Shown: positions 32,875 through 44,553 of the stretch, one piece after another
How positions within the stretch are numbered: the first letter of the stretch is position 1
Layout: every line of letters begins with the position of its first letter
Origin: Choricystis sp. odSpoLacu1
Taxonomy: Eukaryota; Chlorophyta; Trebouxiophyceae
NCBI GenBank assembly: GCA_958009055.1
Contig: OY253650.1
Span: 1 to 64,000 of the forward strand
Reading direction: 5' to 3'
DNA: 64,000 bases
Notes under the pieces: model-generated
Told to the model about the DNA's origin: nothing
Database searches by the model: none
Seen by the model: only the letters and a program-made list of their open reading frames with translations
Position numbers and translations under genes: made by a program

Positions 32875-35800
32875 CGGTGGAGGCGGAGGCGGCGGAGGAG
32901 GCGTCGCTGTCGACGTCGGACGCGACTGCCGCGGCGGGGGCCAGGTCGCGGGCGTGGGCGGGCACGAGGTGGGGCAGCGGAAGAGAGGGCGGGCGCGGCG
33001 TGCTCCGCTCTCGCGGCTCGCTCTCGCCCTCGCCGCCACCCGCCGCCGGCGTGGGGCCCACACCCACCCCGCCCACGCTCAACCGGCTCAACCTGCGTGC
33101 CGTCCTCCCCGCCGCCCCACGCGGCGGCGCTGGGGTGCGCGCTGCGTGGGCGGACGGGGGGGAAGGGGGTGCGGCGCCGCCACTGCGAACAGCGCGCCCG
33201 CCCGCCACCGCGTCCGCGTCGGCCGCCGTGGCGGCCACGTCGTCCCGGCCGACGAGTGCGTACGCGGCCGCGGGCCAGCCAGGTGGTGGAGCAGCCCGCA
33301 CCGCGCGCAGGGCGGACCGCAGCGGGGCCGCGACGCCAGACGGCAGCGCGTCGAGCGTGGCGGGCGTCCACCCCGCGCTCGCCAGCGCGACCGCGACGCC
33401 CGCGCCCGCGGCCTCCAGCGCGGCCCGACACTCGGCCGCGATGGCGGACGGGACGCAGGCGTGGGGTGAGTCGTCATCATCGTCACTGCTGCCGGCGTCA
33501 ACGGCGGGCGGTGCCCGCGCCAGCACGGCGCCGCAGCGCGCCGCACCGTGCGCGATCGACACAAACGCGGCCAGCGTGGGCGCTACCAGGGGGGCCGCAG
33601 TGGTGCACGCCGCCACTACGGCCAGTGGAGACGCAGCATTGGCAGCCTCCACATCCCCCACCACAGCGGCAGCCAGGGCGGCGTGCAGGTCGGCGGGCGG
33701 CCGCAGCGGCCGGTCGGCCGCCGGTCGCGGCGGCAACCACGCGCGCGCGGCAGCGCCCGCGTCCCGCGCGTACACGTCCCAGTGGGCGCCCGCGCCCAGG
33801 GACGCAGCCAGCGGGGCTAAAGCTGCACCCGCTGCAGGCACCAGGTGCCAGGTGAGGGTGTCGAGCTTCAAACCCTCATACGCGGCGTGCAGAGACGTGA
33901 GAGCAGCGACCGCCGCGTCGGCGCGCGCTGGCGGCACCGCCGGCACAGGCGGCAGCGGTGTGCCTTCCACACCCACCGCATCAGCAGGCAGCCACGGCAT
34001 CATGGTCGTGGCCACCAGGTCGGCGTGCGCGGGGGACGCCAGCAGAGCGTGCCACGCACAGGAGGGGGGCGCGTTGCCGCCGCCTCCGCGCGCCCACGCC
34101 ACCCCCGCCCACGCCAGCACCGCGTCCCGCACCGCGTCCACGTCGGCGGCACCCGTCGCACGCGCCTCCAGCACGCAAGCCACCACGTCGTCCACGTCGG
34201 CGGCGGGCAGGCCGGCGCCGAGAGCCGCCACCATCCGCCGCGCGAGCGGGTGGGTCAGGGCGACACTCCCGATGTCGCAACGGGAGCGGGAGCCGTCTGG
34301 GCCGACAACTGTGACGCGCCCCCCGACGCCGTCCACCAAGCAGGCCGCGGGCGACGGCAGCGTGAGGCGGGCGACCGCGATCGCGCCGCGCCGCAGCACG
34401 GCGCCCCCGTCGCGGCCCAGGGTCACAAAGTCGGCAGCCACGCGGACAGGGGCGTCATCCAACGATGCTGCTGCCGTGACGTCGGGAATGATGGTGGCGA
34501 TGGCGGTGGCAGAGTGCAGTGGCAGCAAGGCCGCCGTCGCGTCACTGCCACACACCAGCAACACCAAACCAGGCCGCCCCCCCGTCGCGGGCGCCACCGC
34601 GACAGACGTGGGAGGAGGCAGGGTGCAGGCAGCTGCATCCGAGGCCGACGTCCACAACTCCACCGCGGTCGCGCGGGGCGGGGCAGGCGCGACCGCCGCG
34701 GCCGCGGCCGCAGCCGCGGCGGCAGCCACCGGCGTGCGCCGCGGCACGGGGAAGAAAGCGGCGGGGGACAGGGCGCCATCGGGCAGGCGCAGGGTGGAGA
34801 GGCGGCGGGTGGTGGTGCTGTTGGTGTGGGTGTGGGGAGGGAGGGTTGGTTTGAGAGGTCGCTCCCGTCGCACACTCTCGCTCGTTTTTTTTTCGTTCGC
34901 TCGCTCTTTTCGCTCCAATCATGTCCGACCTCGAGGCCCGCTTCAAGAAGGCCGTCTGGCTCATCCGCAACGGCCCCGCCGAGAAGTCGTCCAATGAGAC
35001 CAAGCTGTTGTTCTACTCGTACTTCAAGCAGGTGTGCGAGAAGAGGGAGGAAAGGAGGCAGCGACAAACGCACGATGCGCGCAATTGCGCTCCCTCCCCC
35101 GCCTCCACGCCTCCACACACTGCACGATCTCGGCCCTGCGCGCCCGCCCTGCAGCCCGGCGGGTGGCCAGGCTGCAGTGCGCGCGATGGAGTGCAGTGAG
35201 GAGGCGCGCGTGGGGTGCAAAACAAGCACACAAACGCGAGTACGCAGACAGCGGGGTGCCCCACGCGCACTTGCGCCCCGCCCGCCATTGCTCCCGCTCA
35301 ATGTGCCAACCGCACAGGGGGGGAGGTTGTGTGCGCACAGGCTGGGGCGTGCGGGGGGCAGGTCGTGGCGCGAGAGGGAATCCGGGGCGGAAAAAGAAAA
35401 GAGGGCCAACCGAAACCCACCCCCACCCCAGGCCACCGTCGGCGACGTCACGGGCGACCGCCCCGGCATGCTCTCCTTCGAGGCTCGCGCCAAGTACGAC
35501 GCCTGGGCCAAGCTGGCGGGCATGTCCAAGGCGGAGGCGATGCAAGCCTACATCGACCTCATGGGCGACCCCGACGTGTGGGAGAAGCACGACCTGCTGG
35601 CCAACTACGACCCTGCCACGTTCCAGCTGGCGTGAGACGGAGAGAGAGGAGAGGGAGCGGGTGGCTTCCTGTTTCTCTGTGTCTCGGCCAGGGAGTGGGA
35701 GTGTTGTGTGCTGCCCGGGAGGGGCGCACACACACACGCGCCCGCACGCGCGCTATTGTGTAGAATGAAAAGCCAAAGCAAGCGCGATATGAAACAAGAA

Positions 35801-36799
35801 AAAACTCTCAGACGCGGGCGGGGTCCCTCTCTCTTACTCACCTTGGGGTCGCAGGTGGAGCCGCGGGTGCGGACGCGGACGCACCACCCGCCTCGAGCCG
35901 CCACACGCTGCCGCCGCGCGGGCCGGCCGTCACCCCGATCCAGTCGTCGCGGCCGTCGCTCCCGGTCCACAGGACGGTCTCTCCGGCCCAGGTGGTGGTG
36001 GTGGTGGCGCCCCCGCTGCGTGTCACAGCACACAGCGTCGCAGGCTCCTCCAGAGCCGCACTCAGCAGCAGCGGCGCCCCAACATCCGCCCGCGTCACGA
36101 TGACGCCGACTCCGGGGGGCGCGGCCCACACGGCCGCCGCAGCGGCGGGGAGGGGGGCCGCCAGCGGCGCGCCACGCGGCGGCAGCACGACGACAGCGCG
36201 CGGGGTGAGAGCCACGAGACTCTCGTCGGGGGCGTCGCCGTCAAAGGTGGCGTACGTGGCGGCCAGGATGGGGGCGTCCGCCGTGTAGCGGCGCAGCAGG
36301 ACGGAGGCGGAGGTGGTGATGAGGCTGAGAGGAGGTGGGGAAGGTTTGTTGGTGGCGGTGTTCCCCACTCACTCTCTCCCACTCTCCCTCGTTACCTCTA
36401 ACCGCCATCCCACACATCATCCCAAACTCACGTGTTGCCGTGCACATACAGCTCCTCGTCCGCGGCGGCGGGCCCCAGCGCGGTGACGCCCGCGGAGACG
36501 AGGGTGGAGGCGCCAGCGGCCGCGTCGAACGGGCGCTGAGGGTAAGGAGAAGGGAGGAACAGAGTGTCAGCGTGCGTGCAGAGTGGCGGCGAGTCCAAGG
36601 AGTGGTCGGGGGAGCCAGGCGACGGGCATCGCGCGGTCGGGCAATCGCTTTGTTTCGACGCGCCCGTGTGCCTGTCCCTCCCACCCCGCCTCTCTCCCTC
36701 CCCCACACACACACTCACATGCTCGCGTTTCGCCTCAGCAGCCAGCAGGGCGGCCCCCGCCCACGGCGCCGGGGCGGGCGGCACGGGGAGCGCGGTCAT
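29570..36799 (-). CDS. APC1: Anaphase-promoting complex subunit 1 (APC1)
   Basis: The exons are 36799-36719, 36535-36432, 36324-35842 and 34817-29570. Phases agree throughout, giving 1,971 aa, close to human APC1. APC1 is the largest scaffold of the APC/C ubiquitin ligase controlling anaphase and mitotic exit. The N-terminal beta-propeller begins around [26 protein letters not shown] segment and a long variable middle follow. The C-terminal proteasome/cyclosome (PC) repeats include [19 protein letters not shown] and [19 protein letters not shown]. Low-complexity Asp (32855-32880) and Ala/Pro tracts interrupt the middle. Intron 3 (35841-34818, donor AAG|GTGAGTAAG, acceptor CACCAACAG) contains the whole ACBP gene on the opposite strand. 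Confidence 0.93.
34921..35635 (+). CDS. ACBP: Acyl-CoA-binding protein, nested in an APC1 intron
   Basis: The exons are 34921-35031 and 35432-35635, giving 104 aa. ACBPs are small cytosolic four-helix proteins that carry long-chain acyl-CoA esters. Seen are [35 protein letters not shown] (family L-x-x-Y-x-x-[FY]-K-Q-A-x-x-G), [20 protein letters not shown] and [12 protein letters not shown]. Gly-Asp-x-x (GDVTGDRPG) replaces the canonical GD-N...P turn. The gene lies on the plus strand entirely within APC1 intron 3. Its start is about 100 bp from the intron acceptor, so its promoter must lie within the intron or in APC1 coding sequence. Confidence 0.95.
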
Positions 36800-37249
36800 T
36801 GGAAGTTGATTGGGCGACCACCCTCTCTGTGCCTGTGGGCGCGACCGTGTGGGACAACAGTCGTACGGCGCAATGGGGGTGGTGATGTGGTTGCAGCGGG
36901 GGGCACAGAGAGGGGAGCGCGTCGCCCGGCCACAGAAAGAGGGCCACACTCGAAGAGAGAGCGGAGTGTGTCTGCCGACAGGCTCAGGTGCCGTCGAAAC
37001 AAAGGTTGATTTTTATATTGTTTTAGGCTGTGTGAATCGCCCGACAACGCCCCCAAACCAAACGGGGCAACCGTTCCTGGGGCAGGAGACAAAGAAACAA
37101 AGGGATACGGGGAGTCGTGTGGTGGTGTCAGCGTCTGGCTTGCGTCGACACAAACGCTGTATCTTTTTTCCGACGCCTTTGTCTCCCTCCCACACGAAAA
37201 CCTCTCGCACAACGCCGCTCCCTCTTCCGCGTCGTTGACGAGAGACCTA
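36800..37249. promoter_or_regulatory. Divergent promoter region between APC1 and GH5 genes
   Basis: About 450 bp separates the two start codons. It is less GC-rich than the genes, with TTTTTATATTGTTTTAGG near 37010-37030 as the only AT-rich patch. No coding or RNA gene is recognised. No specific transcription-factor site is claimed. Confidence 0.5.
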
Positions 37250-39575
37250 ATGCGAGCGTTAGTGCTGGTCGCGCTGGTGGCGGCAGGTGGGTGGGGGCGG
37301 AGACGTGGGGGCGGAGACGAGAGGGCAGCGCCCGACGTGCGGGGAGCGTGTTAAGAAATGCGCGCGGATTACTGCCCTGACACCTGCCATTTGCCACCAC
37401 GTCGACACTATGGTGTCTCCCGTGACGACTGGTGGGCGGGCGGCGGTGGCGCGTGCACCAACCGCCGGCCGGTTCGGCTGCGGGAGGCGCACACGACGGT
37501 GTGGGTTTTTTGACGACAGAATGCGGCCGCGAAAACGGGGCGAAACGAGAGCTCCCCGCCTTGTCGACGTAAGCCCGACAATGGAGGCGGTGGTGGCGAT
37601 CGTATGCGCGGGCAGAAATGGGAGGAAACGCGGACTGTGGCGACCTGTGTGAGGCGACTGCTTGCCTGATATTGGTTTGCCTTTGCTCGTGCCCCCTAAA
37701 ACCAGAACCCCAAACACTCCCTCCCTTCTCCCAGCCACTTGCGCCCCCACCACCCCCAAACCTCTCTCCTTCATCCGCGCCCACGACCTGTCCTTTGTGG
37801 ACGGCGACTGCCGCCCCTTTGAAGTGGCGGGCTGGAACTCGTTCCTCGCGCTGGAAACCGCTGTCGGCGCGTGCTGCGGCGGCGCCGACGCGCTGGCCAA
37901 ACAGTTTCAGGCGGGCGCGGACGCCAACATGACGGTGGCCCGCGTGTTTGCGTTCCCCGTGAAGGAGAAGATGAACCTGCAGACGGCTCCCGGCGTGTTT
38001 AATGACAAGATGTTGGTCGCGCTGGATCGGCTCATCGCGTCCGCGGGAGCCGCCGGCGTCCGCCTCTCCCTCGTCCTGTTCAACAACTGGAACTACAACG
38101 GTGTCGGCCAAGTGTCGGCCGAGTCCAAGTGCGGTGTCGCCAAGATGGCCACCGGCAAAGCTGTCGACGGCCCCGAGTGTGACGCCGTGTTTTGGACCAA
38201 CCCGGAGGCTCGCAAGCTGTACAAAGGCGTGGTTGCCGCAATCGTCGGCCGCACCAACACACTCACTGGCGTCAAGTACGCGGATGATCCCACCATCTTC
38301 TCGTGGTCATTGATCAACGAGCCTCGGTGCGAGCTCAAGGATTGTGCGCAGAGAATGCAGGACTGGATTGAGGAGATGGCACCCTACGTCAAATCGCTCG
38401 ACCCCAACCACCTGCTGACCCTCGGCTCCGATGGTTTCTACCAGCGCGCCAACTGCCAATCAGAGATCGCCAACCCACAGCGCTCGCGTGGGCAAAACGG
38501 AGACGGCCCAGAGGGCGTGGGGTGGCCACTGTTGACGGGCCAAGACCTGGTCCCCAACCACGCCGTCTCCGCCATCGACTACATCGCCGTCCACCTGTGG
38601 CCCGACAACTGGGGCCGGCCCGACCCCGCGTTTGGCCAGGCGTGGCTGCGCGAAAAGGCGCGCAACGCGGCCGCGCTGGGCAAGCCGGTGCTGCTGGACG
38701 AGTTTGGTAAAGCCGCCACCGGCCCCTTCCCCCAGTCCACGCCGTCCAGCCAGGCCCAGTGGTACAAATTGGTGTATGACGCGGTGGCTGCGTCGAGCAG
38801 CCGGGGTGGCGGCCTCGCGGGCGTCATGTTTTGGCGGTGGGCGGTGGTTGACACTGGCAGTGATCTCGGCGACTTCGACCGAGGTTCGTTGATCACGTCC
38901 GACTCGCCCGCGTTCACCAACGTCATCGAACCGTACGCTGCTGCTGCTGCCGCTCGCAACGCGCGCGGCGGTGCGGTCAAGGGCTGCAAAAAAGATGGGC
39001 GCAAGGCGGGCGACGCGCCGGCCAAGACTGAGGTCGCCTCTGCCAAGCCTGCTGTCAACGCCACCAAGCCCGTCGCCACCGCGTCTGTGCCCGCCGCACG
39101 CAAGCTGGCGGGGTGGGCCGACACGAGCGACATCGATGTGTCGCAACTGGCGGTGCAGCTGCCCGGGGGCTACCGTCCTGCCGGTCTGTCGGGCCCGTGG
39201 GCGGGCGCCACCTCCTCCCAGATGAAAACGACTTGGAATCCCGAGTTTGTGCCGACGCCGTCGGCGGTGGAGGATGAGCCGCCCGCCGTCGCGTCGGTGC
39301 CGACGCCCGCGCCCAAAAAAGCCGACCCCAAGAAAACGGCGGCGCCCGCGCCGGCGGCTGCCAAGCCGGCGCCTGGCAAGCCGGCGCCGGTGGCGACCCC
39401 CGTCGCCAACACGACGGCCACCAAGCCGGCGCCAGTCAAGCCCGCGCCCACGCCGGCCGCCACGCCCGCGGTCGACACACCGCTTGACGGCGCGCGGTCG
39501 GCCGTGCCGCGCCTGGCCAGCTCGGCCAAGGTGGACATGGACGCGATTAACAGGCGTGTCACGTGCTCGGCGTGA
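37250..39575 (+). CDS. Secreted glycoside hydrolase family 5 (endo-beta-mannanase-like)
   Basis: The exons are 37250-37286 and 37735-39575, giving 625 aa. Exon 1 encodes the signal peptide core (MRALVLVALVAA). The catalytic domain begins FEVAGWNSFLALE, as in GH5_7 mannanases. It shows the acid/base WSLINEPRCE and the nucleophile PVLLDEFGKA, with an AIDYIAVHLWPDNWG strand and a VMFWRWAVV strand between and after them. About 190 residues of low-complexity Ala/Lys/Pro/Thr follow (APAPAAAKPAPGKPAPVA), likely an O-glycosylated wall linker. The chain ends with VTCSA. It probably cleaves beta-mannans of the cell wall. The substrate is inferred from family only. Confidence 0.88.
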
Positions 39576-39842
39576 TGATGGAACGGGAAGGAGAGGAGGT
39601 TTTTTTGTTTGTTTCATTTATTTTATATGTTTGTGTTATTTAAAAACGAAGCGGTGACGCCTACACACACACGCTGCGCCGTGCCTTTTCAAACATGAAA
39701 GAATTCGTGGGAGGATCTGTTTTACAGAAAAAAACACAGACACAAAGGGCAAACAAAAAGGCAGAGTGTTTCGGTCAACAAAAAAGCAAAGAAAAACGCT
39801 CACCCTCTCTCTAGCCACCACCCACCACCACCCTTCTCTTTC

Positions 39843-41772
39843 TCACCACCGCATCAGCCGCTCCAGCACGCCATCTCCCGACACCATCTCCAGGATGAGC
39901 ACGGTGATGATGCCCACCATGGCGACTCTTCCGTTCCACGTCTCCGCCGACCGCGTCCACCCGGGCTCAAACTGGGTGCGGGGGGGGGGCAGGGCTTTGC
40001 GGCCGCGGTCGTATGTTTTGAGGAGGGCTTGGACGGTGCCTGTGGGGGGGCCGACTGTGGACTCGTCTTCACCCGCAGCGGACGGAGGCGCCCACCCTGG
40101 CCGCGGCGCGCAGGCAGGCAGCTTCTCCACCACCAGGTCGGCCAGGTCGGCGATGAACCCGGGGTGCGTGTTGAGGGCGGGCACGCGGCGCCAGTGGCGG
40201 ATGCCGACGGACTCGGCGAGCTCTCGATACTCGACGTCGATCTCTTCCAGTGTCTCTATGTGTTCCGACACAAAGGAAATGGGGACAGCCAGCAGGGAGT
40301 CGACGCCCGCGCCACCCAGCTGGCGAATGGAGTCGTCGGTGTAGGGGGTCAACCATTCCACGGGGCCGACGCGCGACTGGTAGGCCAGGGTGTGCGGGTT
40401 GGCGCGCCCGCGCGCGCGCACCCTGTCCATGACCAGCCTGATGCAGTCCTCCATCTCGGCTTGGTAGGGGTCGCCATCATTGACGTAGGACACGGGCACG
40501 CCGTGCGCGGAGAAGAAGATGTGGACGGAGGAGGGGTCGGGGAAGCGGGCGAGGTCTTCATCAATCAAAGAAGCAATCGCATCCAGGTACCCAGGCCGCC
40601 AGTACCAGGAGGGCACGACGGCGTGCCGTGTCGACGCCAGCCCCGGGTCGGCGTCCATCATTTCTTCCAGGAGGCGGAGGGAGGAGCCTGACGTTGAAAT
40701 GGAAAACTGAGGGTACAGCGGCAGCACGATCAAGTCGGTCACCCCATCCGCCCGCAGCGCCGCCACCGCTTCCTCCGTGAAGGGCTTCCAGTAGCGCATG
40801 CCCACGTACACGTTGGCGTCCACGCCGCGGTCGGCCAGGGCGGCGCGCAGGGCGGACGCTTGTTCTTGGGTGATGCGGAGGAGGGGGGACCCACCCCCGA
40901 TGGCGGCGTACCCTTCCGCAGACTTGGGGGCGCGCAGGGTGGAGATGAGGGCGGCCAGGGGGCGTTGCAGGAAGCGGACTGTGTGTGGTGGTGGGGGGGG
41001 GGGGGGATGTGGTGAGCAAAACACAACGGACGAAAACAAAACCTTCCTGTCTCCTCCTCCCCCCAAAAAACACATCCACTCACTCTGCCTCGGCAGCCTG
41101 ATGATGGAGTCATCCGCAAACAGGTTGTACAGGAACGGCTGCACATCGTCCAGCGTCTCTGGCCCCCCCAAGTTCAACAGCAGCACGCCGACGCGCTGCT
41201 GCGTGTCGGCGGGAGTCGCCGGGGCCGCCCCACCCGCGGGCGTGATGGAGGTCGTCACGCCCCCTGTCGGCAGGGGGGGCGGCAGCGCGACTGCGGAGGG
41301 GGGGGGGCGGGCGGCCGCCGCGCTGCGAGGGTGGGCGCGCGGCGGAGGGGGGCGGCATGCGGGCGGCGTGGCGCAGGCTGTGTGGGAAGGAGGGAGGGAG
41401 AATGTCAGTGACCAGGCGTGAGAGTGGTGTTGTTGACGCACGCCGAGCGTGGGCCGCTGGCAGAGGGGAGGGCGGGCGGCGCGGGGGGCGGCAGAGGAGC
41501 CCGGCGGAGACCCGACGTTCGCCACGCGCCTAATTTGCCCTCTCGCTCGGGCCACGCGGTTTCACACCCGCCCCCCCCGACGCGCGCGCGCCCCGCGTGT
41601 GGCCAGCGTTGCAGCAACACGCGCCTCTACGCGGCTCCACGCGGGCAGCGTGTGGGCGGGGGCAACCGTGTTCCCCCCCTTCCTTCCCAACGCACCGCTG
41701 TGCCAGCGCCGGCGCGCCGCGCCCGCTCGTCGACGCGGCGCCGCCGCCGCGGGGCGGCGGCGGGGCGCGCAT
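39843..41772 (-). CDS. HEMH: Ferrochelatase with C-terminal LHC-like motif, plastid
   Basis: The enzyme inserts Fe(II) into protoporphyrin IX to make haem. Core motifs are [76 protein letters not shown] with the active His, and [13 protein letters not shown]. The C-terminus carries a chlorophyll-binding-like helix ([12 protein letters not shown]), as in plastid FeCh2 and cyanobacterial enzymes. One intron (41083-40979) is clear. The open frame upstream begins with GTG, not ATG, so a first exon is needed. The best candidate is ATG 41772 to 41696, spliced to 41322, giving an Ala/Pro/Arg-rich transit peptide. An acceptor at 41377 is an alternative. The start is uncertain; the product is not. Confidence 0.92.
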
Positions 41773-41940
41773 GGTGTATGGAATGGGAGAAGAGGACGCG
41801 CGTGCGTGTGTGCGCCGCACGCGGCGTCTGGGGGAGGGGGGGCGGCGAGGGCAGAGCGTGTGTTCTCGGTTGTGGGAGGTGGAGCCGAGCGACACATCGT
41901 CAGCCCTGTTTGGAGCGCCTTTCTCTTCTTTCCCGCCGCC

Positions 41941-42406
41941 ATGCCGCGCCACGGCCTGCACCCCCTGCTGCACACCGTCACCGTCGTCCTGCGCAACGGG
42001 GCCAGCGTGACCGTGCAGAGCGCGGCCAAGGCGCGGGGGCCCGTGATGCTGAGCGTGGTGAGTCGAGGGGGGGGGGGGGGGCGGCCTGGGCCCACGGCCG
42101 TCGCCCGCTTTCCCGCCAGCAGCACAGCATGGGTCCCCGAGCGCGGCCTCCACGCGCGGGGAGTGTGCCTTGATTTTGTTCTCGTCACCGTCTCTCCTCA
42201 CACAACACCCTCCCTCCCCCACCCCCCCACAGGACCCCACCGTCCACCCCCGCTGGACGGGGGACGCCGCCGCCGTCGCCTCCGAAGACGGCCGCCTGGC
42301 CAAGTTTGCGCGCAAGTATGGGCTGAAGAGTGGGGCCGGTGGTGCAGCGCGTGGTGGTGGTGGTGGTGGTGGTGGTGGTGGTGGCGCGGGCAAGCCGCCC
42401 CAGTGA
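41941..42406 (+). CDS. Ribosomal protein bL31m-like, mitochondrial
   Basis: The exons are 41941-42057 and 42233-42406, giving 96 aa. GLHPLLHTVTVVLRNGASV and SVDPTVHPRWTG followed by LAKFARKYGL have the length and order of mitochondrial bL31-type proteins (H-P, V-x-x-x-G, HP-x-x-W, K-F-x-x-[RK]-[YF]). The C-terminus is a run of Gly encoded by a GGT microsatellite (42353-42382), likely variable between strains. The leader upstream shares a GC-rich bidirectional region with ferrochelatase. Confidence 0.6.
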
Positions 42407-42591
42407 GAGAGAGAGAAAACAAGGCCAGCTATTTTGTGTTTTTAGTGTTGTACTGCACCTGTGTGAATCGGTGGTTCTGTGTTCATGATCTATGAGGAGG
42501 GTGCGAGTTTGGGACGACAAAGAGAAACAGACGCAAGGTCGGCACCTTCACATCAAAACGCTGTTTTATGTTGTCTCTCCCGCTACCCTCA

Positions 42592-43793
42592 ATGGCCACG
42601 CCCGTGTCCATCGCGTACGCCGACCTGAAGGGCGGGCCTCCCTTTGCGCCGGCCGTGCTGGACGCGGTGGAGGAGGTGAGAGAGGGAGGAGAGGAGGAGA
42701 GTTTTTTCGGCACACCACCATTGCGAGGTCGTCGCTGCGTTTTCCTCACGCCAACCCACCCTCCCAAAACAACCATCAGGCCTACGGCCCCACCGGCCTC
42801 GGCATCCTCACCGTGGCCGGCATCCCCGGCCTGGACGCAGCGCGGAGTGCGCTGCTGCCGCTCGCCCACACGCTGGCATCTCTGCCGCCGTCCACACTCG
42901 CGTCTCTCGAGGACCCGCCCTCGCGCTACAACTTTGGGTGGTCGCACGGGCGGGAGGCGCTGTCGGATGGGCGACTCGACACAGCGAAGGGCTCGTTCTA
43001 TGCCAACCCTCTGCGTGATGGTGAGGGCGACCGGCCACCGTCGGCGGAGAGTGTGTGTGCGTTTCCGACGGTCGCGCGGCCAAACGTGTGGCCTGAGACC
43101 GCGCTGCCAGCTTTGCGCCCCGCTTTCGTTGACCTTGGCACTCTGTTAGCGGGTGTCGGCCAGCGCGTGGCGGCCGCGTGCGACGCGGTGGCGGCACGGG
43201 CCCGCCGGCCGAGTGAGGAGGGTGGCGGACCCCCACCCGCGCTCGCGTCTCTGATTGCGTCGGGCGACGCGGCCAAAGGCCGCCTCCTGTACTACTTTCC
43301 ACGTAAAGATGCTGGCGACAACACCGCTTCAACCTCCCCTGACTCCTGGTGCGGGTGGCACGCCGACCACGGCCTGCTGACCGCGCTGACGCGGGCGCTG
43401 TACGTGAACGCGGCCACTGGCGCAGAAGTCCCCGACCCGCCCCCTTCTTCCAACGCTGGCCTCTACATCCGCCCCCGGGGCGCCCCGGCCTCCGCTCCAC
43501 CCATCCGAATCACCATCCCGCCCTCCCACGCCGCGTTCCAGGCGGGGGAGGCGGCCCAGGTGGCGTCCGGGGGGGCGATCACCGCCACGCCGCACTGTGT
43601 GCGGCCGCCGGCGGGGGAGGGTGCGCAGGGAATCGCGCGCGCCACGTTTGCGTTGTTCTTGCAGCCGAGGTGGGACGCGGTGCTGGCGCCGCCGCCTGGT
43701 GTGGAAGACGAGGAGGTGGGGGTGGCGCGGTGGAAGCCCGGGGACAATTTTGGCGCGTTCAGTGAACGGACGGTCGACGCGTACTATGGTTGA
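42592..43793 (+). CDS. 2-oxoglutarate/Fe(II)-dependent oxygenase
   Basis: The exons are 42592-42675 and 42780-43793, giving 365 aa. The double-stranded beta-helix ligands are visible. H-x-D lies in GWHADHGLLTAL near residue 232, with a distal His in ATPHCVRPP. The 2OG-binding Arg is probably in GIARATFALFLQP. The N-terminus (GPTGLGILTVAGIPG) corresponds to the non-haem dioxygenase N-terminal domain. An FGWSHGREALSDG...KGSFYANPL block also occurs in uncharacterised algal and plant homologues. The substrate is unknown. Confidence 0.85.
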
Positions 43794-44553
43794 GTGTAAA
43801 ATGTAGAGAGAAGGTAGAGTGCGTGTTTGACAGCGTGTGACAGCGACGATGTTCTGGAAAAGCCAATACAGAGAGAAAGAGAGGTTTGGGCCTCCTTGTG
43901 GTTTACACGTCAAAACACACACACTGCACAAGGCAACGTGCATGCGTGGTTTTCCCTCTCGTGTCGGCTGGTGTGGCGAGCGGTTCGTCTTTCGGGGCAA
44001 AAAAACAAAAGCAATCAATCATTTCTTTTCCCGAGGGATCCGGAAGAGAACCGCGCCCCCAGCACCGCCGTGGTCGTAGTAATCGGAGGATGCTTCAGTG
44101 TGAAACGCACCCACCCTGCAGAAACGTGCAGCGCGCTACGTGTGGGAGCAACGCACCAGCCAGGAAATTTTGCGCTGAGCTCAGTGGGGCGGGTCGGGTG
44201 GAGGGACGAAGGAAGGGCGCTGCACAGAACAATACAACGCATGCGATGCTCTCATGAGCAGAAGCAGAAGCCCGAGCTGTGGACAAAGGGATGGGGGAAC
44301 GGTGGGGTGAGTTTGGGGGGAGCGCGTGTTTTGATTCAAAACAAAAAAACTCATTCAAAGCAGGTCCTCTCCCACGAGTTTGTTCTCCATGCCCTACTCA
44401 CAAACTTCCACCGCCCGTGTTGTCCGTGCTGAGGGTGGGGCGGGGGATCAAGAAAGAGAACAGGGGGAGATGGGTTGTTAGCAAGCCGATCGTGCCGTGG
44501 GGGTCGCCCCGACGGTGAAACGTCGTTTTTTTTCGCACCCCCCCCCCACCGCC
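43794..44553. other. 760-bp gene-free stretch
   Basis: This is the longest intergenic region outside the subtelomere. It lies between two convergent genes and is visibly less GC-rich. It contains an open frame 43827-44432 with no family features, unlike any neighbour in composition. No RNA gene or repeat family is recognised. Confidence 0.5.

Noticed and set aside
32475..34997. 840-aa open frame on the plus strand, and the similar frame 29514-31574
   Set aside because: Both are antisense to APC1. Composition is repetitive Ala/Ser/Arg with no domain.
43827..44432. 201-aa open frame as a gene
   Set aside because: It has no conserved motif, composition unlike neighbouring genes, and lies in an intergenic stretch.
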